Shown: in pieces, positions 8,369 to 17,722 of the stretch | Layout: each line of letters begins with the position of its first letter | Numbering within the stretch: the first letter of the stretch is position 1 | NCBI GenBank assembly: GCA_902532525.1 | Contig: CACAIK010000010.1 | Coordinates: forward strand, 1-44,729 | Source: an uncultured Pelagibacteraceae bacterium | Lineage (GTDB): Bacteria > Pseudomonadota > Alphaproteobacteria > Pelagibacterales > Pelagibacteraceae | Direction of reading: 5' to 3' | Length of the DNA stretch: 44,729 nucleotides | The notes under the pieces: model-generated | What the model saw: the letters and a program-made list of their open reading frames with translations, nothing else | Database searches by the model: none | What the model was told of the DNA's origin: nothing | Program-made: the position numbers and the translations under genes

Positions 8369-8389
8369 GGGGCATAAAGAGTTAATATG
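8303..8389 (+). promoter_or_regulatory. Putative expression platform: anti-start helix overlapping aptamer 2 P1
   Basis: CATATTAACTCT at 8303-8314 is a perfect 12-base reverse complement of AGAGTTAATATG at 8378-8389. The latter contains the purine-rich AAAGAG region and the entire gcvT ATG. Bases 8311-8314 are shared with the 5' arm of aptamer 2 P1, so the helices are mutually exclusive. The inference is that without glycine the start is sequestered, and with glycine P1 forms and frees it. No U-rich intrinsic terminator is present, so control is probably translational. Confidence 0.75.
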
Positions 8390-9493
8390 ACTATAAAAAA
8401 AACATCGTTAAATAATCTCCACATTAAGTATGGCGCAAAGCTCGTAGAGTTTGCTGGATATCAAATGCCCATCCAATATAAAGATGGGATTATACAAGAG
8501 CATAAATACACACGTTCACACTCTGGTATTTTTGATGTTTCTCATATGGGTCAATTATTTATATCGGGTGGTGATGATCTTACAAATGATCTTGAGAAGA
8601 TTTTTCCTGCAGATTTGAAAAAATTGAAAACTAATCAAAGTAAATATTCATTTTTAATGAATAACAAAGGAGGAATTCAGGACGATCTGATAATTACCAA
8701 AACATCTGATGGATTTTTAATTATCTTGAATGCTGCATGTAAGTATAATGATTATGAAGTAATAAAATCTAAACTTAATAATCAATATAAATTAAATCTT
8801 GACGAGTCATTGTCACTAATTGCATTACAGGGCCCCGAAGCAAAAAATGTTTTAAATAAAGTTATAACTGGTTGTGACAGTCTAAAATTTATGAACGGAA
8901 ACAACTATGTCTATAAAAATGAAAAAGTATACATAACTAGATCAGGATATACTGGTGAGGATGGATTTGAAATTTCTATAAAACATAGTGATGCTGAAAC
9001 TTTTGTAGAAAGTTTGATAGAAAATGGATCTAAATTGATTGGTTTAGGAGCAAGAGATACATTAAGAATGGAAGCCGGACTCTGCTTGTATGGAAATGAT
9101 TTAGACAACGATACAAGTCCTATCGAAGCTAATCTAAAATGGGCAATACCTAAGAGCAGAATTGAGACTGAATTTGTTGGATCAGAAGTTTTAAAAAACC
9201 AATTTCAAAGCGGAGTAAAAAAATTAAGAGTTGGTATTAAACCAGACAGCAAAGTAATTGCTAGAGGAAATACCAAAATATACAATGATAAAAATCAAGA
9301 AATTGGGAAAGTAACAAGTGGCACATTTGGACCAAGCGTTGAACATCCAATAGCAATGGGATATGTCGATAATAGTTATTCAACTGTAAATACAAAAATA
9401 TTTCTTGAAGTTAGAGGAAAAAAAATTCCCGCAAATATTTGTAACTTACCGTTTTATAAAAAAAATTACGTAAAAGGGGAAATTAATGTCTGA
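8387..9493 (+). CDS. gcvT: Glycine cleavage system T protein (aminomethyltransferase)
   Basis: GcvT transfers the methylene unit from the aminomethyl-lipoyl group of GcvH to tetrahydrofolate, giving 5,10-methylene-THF and ammonia. The protein is 368 aa, the normal length. Motifs include [10 protein letters not shown] near the N terminus, FDVSHMGQ near residue 49, [13 protein letters not shown] near residue 185 and [21 protein letters not shown] near 219-239. The start follows directly from the riboswitch. It overlaps gcvH by eight bases in a gcvT-gcvH-gcvP operon. Confidence 0.97.
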   Translation: MTIKKTSLNNLHIKYGAKLVEFAGYQMPIQYKDGIIQEHKYTRSHSGIFDVSHMGQLFISGGDDLTNDLEKIFPADLKKLKTNQSKYSFLMNNKGGIQDDLIITKTSDGFLIILNAACKYNDYEVIKSKLNNQYKLNLDESLSLIALQGPEAKNVLNKVITGCDSLKFMNGNNYVYKNEKVYITRSGYTGEDGFEISIKHSDAETFVESLIENGSKLIGLGARDTLRMEAGLCLYGNDLDNDTSPIEANLKWAIPKSRIETEFVGSEVLKNQFQSGVKKLRVGIKPDSKVIARGNTKIYNDKNQEIGKVTSGTFGPSVEHPIAMGYVDNSYSTVNTKIFLEVRGKKIPANICNLPFYKKNYVKGEINV

Positions 9494-9866
9494 AGTTAAA
9501 TATTCAAAAGAACATGAGTGGATTAAACTAGATGGAGAAGAAGCTACAATTGGAATAACCAAGCATGCAACAGAAATGCTTGGGGACATAGTATTTGCTG
9601 AACTCCCAGAGAAAGGCTCAAATGTCGATAAAGATGGAACTGCTGGAGTGGTTGAGTCAACGAAAGCTGCTAGTGATGTTTACACTCCTGTTAGTGGAGA
9701 AGTTATAGATACAAATCAAATGATAGTTGATGATCCATCAAAAATAAATGAAGACCCAGAAGAGTCTGCATGGTTTTTTAAACTTAAAATAAAAGACAAA
9801 TCTGAAATCGATAGTCTTATGAGTAAAGAAGAATATGAAAAATTTGCAAAGGAGACATCAGCATAA
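9486..9866 (+). CDS. gcvH: Glycine cleavage system H protein
   Basis: GcvH is the lipoylated shuttle protein of the glycine cleavage complex. The 126 aa sequence has the expected [10 protein letters not shown] start and the lipoylation site Lys60 in [21 protein letters not shown] precedes it, as in the family. It overlaps gcvT by eight bases, and its stop overlaps the gcvP start as TAATG; an AAGGAG ribosome-binding site for gcvP lies within its 3' end. Confidence 0.97.
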   Translation: MSEVKYSKEHEWIKLDGEEATIGITKHATEMLGDIVFAELPEKGSNVDKDGTAGVVESTKAASDVYTPVSGEVIDTNQMIVDDPSKINEDPEESAWFFKLKIKDKSEIDSLMSKEEYEKFAKETSA

Positions 9867-12736
9867 TGTTACCAAATTCAGAAAAAGATTTTATAAAAAG
9901 ACACATTGGACCTTCTAAAGAAGACCAATTAAAAATGTTAAAAGAATTAAATTATAAGACAATAGATGATTTAATGAATAACACTGTTCCAGAAAAAATA
10001 ATGTTTAAAGGTGAGCTTAATATCGGAGAGTCTAATTCAGAATATGAGGCATTAAGAAAATTAAGAGCAATTTCAAAAAAAAATCATGTTTACTCAAATT
10101 TTATTGGAATGGGTTATTATGGAACTTATACGCCATATGTAATTTTAAGAAATATTTTAGAAAATCCAGGTTGGTATACATCATATACACCTTATCAGCC
10201 TGAAGTAGCTCAAGGAAGACTTGAGATGTTGCTAAACTTTCAACAAATGATTGTTGATTTTACTGGAATGGATATCGCTAATGCTTCTTTATTGGATGAA
10301 GGTACAGCAGCAGCAGAAGCCATGGGTCTTAGTCATAGATTAAATAAAAAAGATAGTAATTTAGTTTTTGTATCTGAGGATTGCCATCCTCAAACAATAA
10401 ATGTAATTCAAACTAGAGCCGAACCAATGGGATTAAAAGTTTTAGTTGGAAAAGAAGATGAAGTTTTAGACCAATTAAAAGAAGATCTAGTTTGTGGAAT
10501 TTTACAATATCCTGGAACTTTAGGAGATATTAAAGACCCAAGTGAAGCAATTAGCAAAATTCACAAAAAAAACGGTAAGGCTGTATTAGCTTGTGATTTA
10601 TTAGCTTTAGCAAAATTAAAAACACCAAGAGAACTTGGTGCTGATATAGCAGTAGGAAGCTCTCAGCGATTTGGAATACCGATGGGGTATGGAGGTCCAC
10701 ATGCAGCATTTTTTGCAACTAAAGACGAGTATAAGAGATCGATGCCTGGTAGAATTGTTGGTGTGTCAGTTGATAGACATGGTAACAAGGCATACAGATT
10801 ATCTTTACAAACTAGAGAGCAACACATTAGAAGAGATAAGGCGACAAGCAATATTTGTACTGCACAAGCTTTATTAGCAATTGTTTCAGCAGCATATGCT
10901 ATTTATCATGGTCCAGATGGAATTAAAAATATTTCTGAAAGAGTTTCTCAATTAGCAAAAAGTTTTGCTGATAAAATAAAACAGTCAGGTTATGAAATTT
11001 ATTCTGATTATTTTTTTGATACTGTTACAATTATTACCAAAGAAAAGACTGATCAAATTTATAAAAATGCTCTAAATCAGAAAGTTAATATACGAAAAGT
11101 AAATTCTGAAATGCTTGCTGTCTCTTTTGATGAAAGAAAAAACGTTTATAGAGTAAATCAATTATTAAAAATTTTTAATGCTGCAGAATCAATAAAAAAA
11201 GAGGATCCTTCAGTTAAATTACCCAATTTACCAAAAAATTTATTAAGAACTTCAAAATATTTAGAGCATCCAATTTTTAACTTATATCATTCAGAAACTG
11301 AAATGCTTAGATATCTTAAAAAGCTAGAGGATAAGGATATAGCATTGAATAGAACTATGATAGCACTTGGTTCGTGCACAATGAAGTTAAATGCTGCTGC
11401 TGAAATGATCCCGATTTCTTGGAAAGAATTTGCAGAACCTCATCCTTTTGTTCCAGTTGAACAAATGGAAGGTTTTAGAGATTTGTTTACTGATTTAAAA
11501 AATTGGTTGAGATCTATAACAGGTTTTTCCGGTGTTTCTCTACAACCTAATGCAGGCGCCCAAGGAGAATATGCAGGTCTAATGGTTATAAGAAAGTACC
11601 ACTTAGATAGAGATGATGCTCATCGTAATATATGTTTAATCCCAAGTTCGGCACATGGTACAAATCCAGCAAGCGCACAAATGGTTGGAATGAAAGTCGT
11701 TGTTGTTAATTGTGATAAAGAGGGAAATGTAGATTTCGATGATTTAAAGAAAAAAGTAGAGCAACATTCAGAAAATCTTGCAGCTTTAATGGTAACTTAC
11801 CCATCTACCCATGGAGTATTTGAGGAAAAAATAACTGATATTTGTGAGTTAGTTCATAAACATGGTGGACAGGTCTATATGGATGGAGCAAATTTAAATG
11901 CCCTTGTTGGAGTTGCAAAGCCTGGAAATTTTGGTCCAGACGTTTGTCATATTAATCTGCATAAAACATTTTGTATTCCTCACGGTGGTGGTGGACCTGG
12001 AATGGGACCTATAGCTTGTAAAAAACATTTACAAGTTTATCTGCCTAATCATCCAGTAATAAAAGATTGCGGACCAACAAGTGGAATTGGAGCAGTATCA
12101 GCAGCTCCTTGGGGTAGTTCAAGTATTCTATCAATCTCTTGGATGTATATTAAAATGATGGGATCAGAAGGATTAAAGCTTGCTACTCAAGTTGCAATTT
12201 TAAACGCAAATTATATTGCTCATAGACTTAAAGATCACTTTCCTATTTTGTACAAAGGTGCAAATGGCAATGTTGCACACGAGTGCATAATTGATATTAG
12301 AAATATTAAATCTGAAACAGGGGTAACTGAAGAAGATATTGCTAAAAGAATGATAGATTTTGGATTTCACGCACCAACTATGTCATGGCCTGTAGCTGGC
12401 ACTATGATGATAGAGCCAACTGAAAGCGAAGGTTTATCAGAAATAGACAGATTTTGTGACACTTTAATTAAGATTAAACAAGAAATTGAAAAAATTAAAT
12501 CAGGTGAATTTGATAAAATCGATAATCCAATTAAAAACGCTCCTCACACTGATACTGAATTATCATCAGATGTATGGGAACATAAATATTCAAGACAAGA
12601 AGCAGCATATCCTGCAAGTTTTCTAAAACAAAATAAATTTTGGCCTCCAGTTGCCCGGGTAGACAATGTTTATGGAGATAAAAATATATTCTGCACATGC
12701 CCAAGCATGGATGAGTTTAAAGAAGACGCAGCATAG
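9866..12736 (+). CDS. gcvP: Glycine dehydrogenase (decarboxylating), P protein
   Basis: GcvP is the PLP-dependent enzyme that decarboxylates glycine and loads the aminomethyl group on GcvH. At 956 aa it is the single-chain form rather than the split GcvPA/GcvPB form. The C-terminal half carries the PLP lysine in NLHKTFCIPHGGGGPGMGP. The N-terminal half begins FIKRHIGPS and contains NASLLDEGTAAAEAM. It is the last clear member of the glycine-controlled operon; the next gene begins five bases later and may be read on the same transcript, since I see no terminator. Confidence 0.98.
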   Translation: MLPNSEKDFIKRHIGPSKEDQLKMLKELNYKTIDDLMNNTVPEKIMFKGELNIGESNSEYEALRKLRAISKKNHVYSNFIGMGYYGTYTPYVILRNILENPGWYTSYTPYQPEVAQGRLEMLLNFQQMIVDFTGMDIANASLLDEGTAAAEAMGLSHRLNKKDSNLVFVSEDCHPQTINVIQTRAEPMGLKVLVGKEDEVLDQLKEDLVCGILQYPGTLGDIKDPSEAISKIHKKNGKAVLACDLLALAKLKTPRELGADIAVGSSQRFGIPMGYGGPHAAFFATKDEYKRSMPGRIVGVSVDRHGNKAYRLSLQTREQHIRRDKATSNICTAQALLAIVSAAYAIYHGPDGIKNISERVSQLAKSFADKIKQSGYEIYSDYFFDTVTIITKEKTDQIYKNALNQKVNIRKVNSEMLAVSFDERKNVYRVNQLLKIFNAAESIKKEDPSVKLPNLPKNLLRTSKYLEHPIFNLYHSETEMLRYLKKLEDKDIALNRTMIALGSCTMKLNAAAEMIPISWKEFAEPHPFVPVEQMEGFRDLFTDLKNWLRSITGFSGVSLQPNAGAQGEYAGLMVIRKYHLDRDDAHRNICLIPSSAHGTNPASAQMVGMKVVVVNCDKEGNVDFDDLKKKVEQHSENLAALMVTYPSTHGVFEEKITDICELVHKHGGQVYMDGANLNALVGVAKPGNFGPDVCHINLHKTFCIPHGGGGPGMGPIACKKHLQVYLPNHPVIKDCGPTSGIGAVSAAPWGSSSILSISWMYIKMMGSEGLKLATQVAILNANYIAHRLKDHFPILYKGANGNVAHECIIDIRNIKSETGVTEEDIAKRMIDFGFHAPTMSWPVAGTMMIEPTESEGLSEIDRFCDTLIKIKQEIEKIKSGEFDKIDNPIKNAPHTDTELSSDVWEHKYSRQEAAYPASFLKQNKFWPPVARVDNVYGDKNIFCTCPSMDEFKEDAA

Positions 12737-12741
12737 CCTTA

Positions 12742-13980
12742 ATGCGAATTGCAGTAATTGGATCAGGAATCTCTGGTTTATCAGCAGCACAAAAGCTTTC
12801 CAAAAAACACCATGTTGATTTATTTGAAAGTGAAGATCATTTTGGTGGTCATTCACATACCTTAGATACTTTAATCAATGGTAAAAAAGTTCCTGTAGAT
12901 ATTGGCTTTATTGTTTTTAATCATGAAACTTACCCAAATCTCATAAATTTTTTTAACGAATTAAAAATTGAAATTGAAAAAAGCGATATGTCATTTTCTG
13001 TTTCTGTAAAAGATACAAATTATGAATATTGTGGTAGAGGTTTAAACGGAATTTTTGCAAATAAATTTAATCTTTTTAATTTAAAATTTTTAAAAATGTT
13101 TTTTGATATTATAAATTTCTACAAAAAGTGTGATCAAATTAAAAGTTTAAATGAAGAGATTACTCTTGGTGAATTTCTTGAAAAAAATAAATGGTCAAAA
13201 AATTTTATTAATTTTCATCTAATCCCAATGGTTTCTGCTATCTGGTCTATGCCTCCAGTAGAAGCAAATCAAATGCCAATTAAATTTTTTTTAAAATTTT
13301 TTCAAAATCATGGACTTTTTAAATTAAAAAATAGACCACAATGGTATACAGTTACTAACAGAAGTAGAACTTATGTAGAGAAAGTATTAACTCAAATAAG
13401 TGGAGAATATTTTAAAAATTATAAGATTAGTTTGATAAAAAGAAATAAAATTGGTGTTCAAGTATATTACGGTGCTAGTAACGAATTTTTTGACTATGAT
13501 AAAGTTGTCATCGCTACTCATGCAGACGATGCATTGAAAATTTTGAGTGAGCCGACTGAGGATGAAAAAAAAATACTTTCAAATTTTAAATATAAATCCA
13601 ATCTAGCAGTAATACATACTGACGATGTATGTATGCCAAACAATAAAAAAGTTTGGTCTTCATGGAATTCCTCAATAGATAAATCAGATATTAGTAAGAC
13701 ATCATTAACTTATTGGTTGAACTTATTACAAAATCTGAAGACAGAAAAAAATATTTTCTTAACCTTAAATCCTTTTTTTGAAATAGATCAAAAAAAAATC
13801 CTACAAAAAGTTACTTTTACCCACCCTTATTTTGATCAAGATGCTTTGAATAATCAAAAATTATTAAAAGAAATACAAAATAAAAGAAATGTATTGTTTT
13901 GTGGAAGTTATTTTGGTTACGGTTTTCATGAAGATGGAATAAAATCATCCATTAATATGATTGAAAACCTAAATGATTAA
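12742..13980 (+). CDS. FAD/NAD(P)-binding amine-oxidase-fold protein (COG2907 type)
   Basis: A 412 aa flavoprotein with an N-terminal dinucleotide-binding motif IGSGISGLSAAQKL followed by FESEDHFGGHSHT, and a C-terminal FAD-contact region ending GSYFGYGFHEDGIKSS. This architecture fits the predicted NAD/FAD-binding family COG2907. In many proteobacteria this protein sits with DUF1365 and a cyclopropane-fatty-acid-synthase-like methyltransferase, as it does here. An oxidoreductase step on membrane fatty acyl chains is a reasonable inference. It begins only five bases after gcvP and overlaps DUF1365 by eight bases. Confidence 0.88.
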   Translation: MRIAVIGSGISGLSAAQKLSKKHHVDLFESEDHFGGHSHTLDTLINGKKVPVDIGFIVFNHETYPNLINFFNELKIEIEKSDMSFSVSVKDTNYEYCGRGLNGIFANKFNLFNLKFLKMFFDIINFYKKCDQIKSLNEEITLGEFLEKNKWSKNFINFHLIPMVSAIWSMPPVEANQMPIKFFLKFFQNHGLFKLKNRPQWYTVTNRSRTYVEKVLTQISGEYFKNYKISLIKRNKIGVQVYYGASNEFFDYDKVVIATHADDALKILSEPTEDEKKILSNFKYKSNLAVIHTDDVCMPNNKKVWSSWNSSIDKSDISKTSLTYWLNLLQNLKTEKNIFLTLNPFFEIDQKKILQKVTFTHPYFDQDALNNQKLLKEIQNKRNVLFCGSYFGYGFHEDGIKSSINMIENLND

Positions 13981-14740
13981 AAATTCCAATATTTATGAAG
14001 GTAAAGTAATTCATAAAAGATTTAAGCCAAAATATCACTTTTTTAAATACAACGTTTTCTCACTCTTTATAGATCTTGATGAAATTAATTTGATACAAAA
14101 AAAAATTAAAATTTTTTCTAATAATAGTTTTAATATTTTAAGTTTTTATGACAAAGATCACGGACCTAGAGATGGTAGTGATTTAAAAGCCTGGGTAATA
14201 GAAAATTTAAAATCAAACAACATTCAATTTGAAAACATAAAGGTAAAATTGCTTTGTTATCCTAGAATATTTGGTTACGTATTTAATCCATTAAGTATTT
14301 TTTTCGTTTATGATAATTATTCAAAAATTATAGCTATATTGTATGAAGTTAAAAATACATTTGGTGAGCAACATACTTATATATTTAAAGTCAACGACGA
14401 AAAAATAATTACAAATAGCTGTGAGAAGAAGTTTTTCGTTTCACCATTTATTGAAATGAAAAGTAAATACAATTTTAGAATTCTCAAACCTGAAAAAATG
14501 TTATCCGTAATAATTGATCAAAGTGATAAGGAGGGAAAATTGTTATATGCTTCACAAGATGGGGTTGCAAAAGAAATTAACAATAAAAATATGCTTATAT
14601 CTTATATTTCTCACCCTTTAATGACCTTTAAAGTTATTGCCGCAATTCATTTTGAAGCATTAAAATTATGGTTAAAGGGAGTTAAGTTAGTTAAAAAAAA
14701 CATAAAAATAAAAAATAATATTACGTTTGAAAAAAAATGA
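13973..14740 (+). CDS. DUF1365 family protein
   Basis: This 255 aa protein matches DUF1365: N-terminal YEGKVIHKRFKPKYHFFKY, then DHGPRDG near residue 62, PRIFGYVFNPLSIFFVYD near residue 96, and EVKNTFGEQHTY near residue 123. The biochemical function of the family is not known to me. It is nearly always found between a COG2907 flavoprotein and a CFA-synthase-like methyltransferase, so a role in acyl-chain modification is inferred. Starts and stops overlap those of both neighbours (eight bases and ATGA). Confidence 0.9.
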   Translation: MIKNSNIYEGKVIHKRFKPKYHFFKYNVFSLFIDLDEINLIQKKIKIFSNNSFNILSFYDKDHGPRDGSDLKAWVIENLKSNNIQFENIKVKLLCYPRIFGYVFNPLSIFFVYDNYSKIIAILYEVKNTFGEQHTYIFKVNDEKIITNSCEKKFFVSPFIEMKSKYNFRILKPEKMLSVIIDQSDKEGKLLYASQDGVAKEINNKNMLISYISHPLMTFKVIAAIHFEALKLWLKGVKLVKKNIKIKNNITFEKK

Positions 14741-15918
14741 ATTTTAATCTTTTGTCAGATAAAATCGTATTTAATTCTCTAAAACTAATAAAGCATGGAT
14801 TTCTTGAAATTCAAAATCATGACAGCAAAATATATAAGTTTGGTAATGAGAGTGAACAATTAAGAGCAAAGATTAAAATTAACAAACCTGGTTTAACACT
14901 TCAAATAATAAAATCGGGAAGTGTAGGACTTGCAGAAGCGTACATGCGAAATGAATTTGAAACAGATAATCTAACTAATCTAATAGAAATAACAGCTAAA
15001 AATATAAAAATTGTCTATAAATTTTCAGGTATTTTTGATTTATCAATGATTAATAAATTAAAGAGTATTTTCATAAAAAATAATAAGAGCAGAAGTAAGA
15101 AAAATATTTCAAAACATTATGATTTAGGAAATGATTTCTTTTCATTATGGTTGGATCCTTCACTTACTTATTCAAGTGCAATTTTTGAAAAACAAAAAGA
15201 CGATTTATTTTCTGCTCAACTAAATAAATATAAAAAGCTTACAGAATTAATAAAGCCAAACGTAGGAAATAAAATTTTAGAAATTGGCTGTGGCTGGGGT
15301 GGCTTTGCTGAATATGTGGGTAAAAATTATGATGTAAAATTAGATTGTATAACAATTTCTAAAGAGCAATTTGAATTTTCAAAAAAAAGAATATTTGAAA
15401 ATGGTTTGAATGAAAAAGTGAATATATTTTTGAAAGATTATAGAGATGTAAAAGATAAATATGACTCTATCGCATCTATAGAAATGATAGAAGCGGTTGG
15501 GCAAAATTATTTAGTCAATTATTTTAAAAGTATTAAAAAAAATCTATCTGAGAACGGAAGGGCCGCGATACAAGCGATAACAATCGATGATAGTTTATTT
15601 GACAGATATAAAACCAAAGAAGACTTTATACAAAAATACATATTTCCTGGAGGTTTTTTGCCATCAAAAAGAAAATTATATGATTTATCTAGTAGCAACG
15701 GTTTAGAAATTAAAAAATATGAGTCATATGGCTCTCACTATTCCAATACCTTAAAAATATGGAGAGATGAATTCCTAAAAAAATGGGAAGAAATTTCAAA
15801 ATATGGATTTGATAATAAATTTAAACGTATGTGGCATTTTTATTTGTCATATTGTGAAGCTGGGTTTAAATCAAAGAATATAGATTTAATTCAATTTTCC
15901 ATGCAAAATAAAATTTAA
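14737..15918 (+). CDS. Cyclopropane-fatty-acyl-phospholipid synthase-like SAM methyltransferase
   Basis: A 393 aa SAM-dependent methyltransferase of the CFA synthase family, which adds a methylene or methyl group across double bonds of phospholipid acyl chains at the membrane. Signature features: HYDLGNDFFSLWLDPSLTYS at about residues 127-146, SAM-binding motif I LEIGCGWGGFAEY at about 181-193, and the C-terminal YFPGGFLPS-like segment IFPGGFLPS. True CFA synthase and the methyltransferases that methylate unsaturated or furan fatty acids are hard to tell apart from sequence; the cluster context favours the latter group. Confidence 0.9.
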   Translation: MNFNLLSDKIVFNSLKLIKHGFLEIQNHDSKIYKFGNESEQLRAKIKINKPGLTLQIIKSGSVGLAEAYMRNEFETDNLTNLIEITAKNIKIVYKFSGIFDLSMINKLKSIFIKNNKSRSKKNISKHYDLGNDFFSLWLDPSLTYSSAIFEKQKDDLFSAQLNKYKKLTELIKPNVGNKILEIGCGWGGFAEYVGKNYDVKLDCITISKEQFEFSKKRIFENGLNEKVNIFLKDYRDVKDKYDSIASIEMIEAVGQNYLVNYFKSIKKNLSENGRAAIQAITIDDSLFDRYKTKEDFIQKYIFPGGFLPSKRKLYDLSSSNGLEIKKYESYGSHYSNTLKIWRDEFLKKWEEISKYGFDNKFKRMWHFYLSYCEAGFKSKNIDLIQFSMQNKI

Positions 15919-15919
15919 T

Positions 15920-16468
15920 ATGATTAACAAAAAATTTTTTAAAGTATTTTTATTGATAATTTTTACAGGATTAATTACAAGCTGTATAAATAATCAATCT
16001 ATGAAACCAGAAGATTTTAAAGATCAAAAACCAAGACTAATAATTGAAGAATATTTAAGCGGAAATGTCAAAGCTTGGGGTATACTACAAAATAGATCAG
16101 GTAAAGTTACAAGACAATTTTCAGCAGACCTAGACGGTAAGTGGGATGGCAAACAACTTATATTAGACGAAAAATTTATTTGGAATGATGGTGAAATACA
16201 AAATAGGCAATGGGTAATAGATAAAATTGATGAACATAATTACGAAGGAACTGCAGGTGATGTAGTTGGAAAGGCTAGGGGGTATTCATATGGCCCAGCA
16301 TTTAAATTTGAGTATGTTTTGTTAGTTCCTGTAAAAGGAAAAAATATCAAAATTACTTTTGATGATTGGATATTTATGCAAGATGAAAGAGTAGCTATCA
16401 ACAGAGCTAAGATGACAAAATTTGGAATTAAAGTTGCAGAGTTGACTGTGATGTTTGTTAAAGATTAA
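15920..16468 (+). CDS. DUF3833 family lipoprotein
   Basis: A 182 aa protein with a lipoprotein signal: hydrophobic residues 7-20 followed by LITSC, so Cys22 is the likely lipidated residue. The body (PEDFKDQKPRLIIEEYLSG, then GILQNRSGKVTRQF) matches DUF3833, a family usually encoded with COG2907, DUF1365 and CFA-like genes. It is probably anchored in the cell envelope. It starts one base after the methyltransferase stop and ends two bases from the convergent SDR gene. Function unknown. Confidence 0.87.
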   Translation: MINKKFFKVFLLIIFTGLITSCINNQSMKPEDFKDQKPRLIIEEYLSGNVKAWGILQNRSGKVTRQFSADLDGKWDGKQLILDEKFIWNDGEIQNRQWVIDKIDEHNYEGTAGDVVGKARGYSYGPAFKFEYVLLVPVKGKNIKITFDDWIFMQDERVAINRAKMTKFGIKVAELTVMFVKD

Positions 16469-16470
16469 TT

Positions 16471-17229
16471 TTATTTTTTTTGTAATTTAGTTAATTTCCG
16501 TATTAAATAAAAATATAATCGATCAGGTATTATTTTTAAAAATTTAAGTATCAAAGTTAATTCTTTAGGGTAGTGTATTTCAAAATTAGAACCATTAATG
16601 AGCCCATCATAAATTTTGTCTGCCGAGAATTCTGGAGTTTTTAGAAAAGGCATCTTAAAATCATTCTTATCAGTCATTGGTGTTTTGATAAAACCTGGAG
16701 AAACTAAACAAACCCTCACGCCATATCTTCCAAAATCAAAATGTAAACTTTCAGCAAGATTACTTAAAGCAGCTTTGGATGGTCCATAGCCACTTGAGTT
16801 AGGTAAGCCCTTGTATCCTGCAATCGAAGATACAATGGTAATAATACCTTTTCCTCTTTCTCGAAAATGAGTTTCAACTGCTTTTATACAATTTAATGTT
16901 CCAAAAAAATTTACTTTAAATACATTTTCAATTTGCTCTACATCAATTTCTTTTTCTTTTTTTGGATCCCAAGTACCCGTAGAAAAAAAACAAATTTCGA
17001 TGTCACCAAGTTCCTTTTTTATATTTTCAAAAACAGACTTACACTTTTCCTTATCATTTACATCAAGTGGAAAAGATTTAATATTTTGATGCTTATCTTC
17101 GATTTCTTTTAATAAATTTTCTCTTCTTGCAGAAATAGCAACTGTCCATCCATTTTTAGCAAATTTTAACGCAAGTGCTTTGCCAATTCCTGTACTTCCG
17201 CCGGTGATCCAAATTACTTTTTTATTCAT
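16471..17229 (-). CDS. Short-chain dehydrogenase/reductase (copy 1)
   Basis: Classical SDR, 252 aa, NAD(P)-dependent. The cofactor motif TGGSTGIG is near residue 9-16 and the catalytic Ser-Tyr-Lys set is in SSIAGY...GYGPSKAA. ARR at residues 35-37 suggests NADP(H) preference. The C-terminal tail (LKFLKIIPDRLYFYLIRKL) is hydrophobic and may touch the membrane. An SDR commonly accompanies the COG2907/DUF1365/CFA/DUF3833 cluster, so this copy probably belongs to that system. A close paralogue is at 27784-28539. Its start is 24 bases from the divergent tspO start. Confidence 0.9.
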   Translation of the reverse strand: MNKKVIWITGGSTGIGKALALKFAKNGWTVAISARRENLLKEIEDKHQNIKSFPLDVNDKEKCKSVFENIKKELGDIEICFFSTGTWDPKKEKEIDVEQIENVFKVNFFGTLNCIKAVETHFRERGKGIITIVSSIAGYKGLPNSSGYGPSKAALSNLAESLHFDFGRYGVRVCLVSPGFIKTPMTDKNDFKMPFLKTPEFSADKIYDGLINGSNFEIHYPKELTLILKFLKIIPDRLYFYLIRKLTKLQKK

Positions 17230-17253
17230 ATTTAACTGCTGTATAGTACTTAA

Positions 17254-17721
17254 ATGCTAAAAAATAAAATTTTATCTTTTATTCTCTTCGCAATTACTAC
17301 GTTTTCAGCTTCATTTATTGGAGGTTTGGTTACTATAAATTTTAAAGAACCTTGGTATTCAAATTTATCTAAACCTCAATACAATCCACCAGATTGGATA
17401 TTTGGGCCAGTATGGACATTACTTTATTTATTTATGACAATAGCCATATGGAATGCGTGGCATAAAAACACAAAAAATTTAAATATTGTATTTTTATATT
17501 TCATTCATCTTTTTTTTAATACAACTTGGAGTGTTGTTTTCTTTGGTTTCCATAATATTTCTTTAGCAATTTTAAATCTTGTTGTGTTAATTATATTTAT
17601 TGTTTTATTGGTATTTAAATATAAGAATATAAGTCAATTAAGCATGTACTTGATGATTCCATATTTGTTATGGTGTTGTTTTGCATTGCTTTTAAATATA
17701 AACATTTTTTTGATAAACTAA
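17254..17721 (+). CDS. tspO: TspO/MBR family tryptophan-rich membrane protein
   Basis: A 155 aa, five-helix TspO protein. Conserved features are present: KPQYNPPDWIFGPVWTLLY near residue 39, NTTWSVVFFG near residue 89, and PYLLWCCFALLLN near the C terminus. TspO binds porphyrins and in bacteria is linked to light, oxygen and porphyrin stress; in Rhodobacter it affects pigment gene expression. Its position beside the putative photo-oxidative lipid cluster fits that role. It is followed after one base by an amine-oxidase gene. Confidence 0.93.
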   Translation: MLKNKILSFILFAITTFSASFIGGLVTINFKEPWYSNLSKPQYNPPDWIFGPVWTLLYLFMTIAIWNAWHKNTKNLNIVFLYFIHLFFNTTWSVVFFGFHNISLAILNLVVLIIFIVLLVFKYKNISQLSMYLMIPYLLWCCFALLLNINIFLIN

Positions 17722-17722
17722 T

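Noticed and set aside
8230-8424. 64-codon minus-strand ORF across the glycine riboswitch
   Set aside because: Antisense to a conserved structured RNA; there is no independent evidence for coding.
12737-12741. Expected terminator after gcvP
   Set aside because: Only five bases separate gcvP from the next gene, and no stem-loop is seen near the junction.
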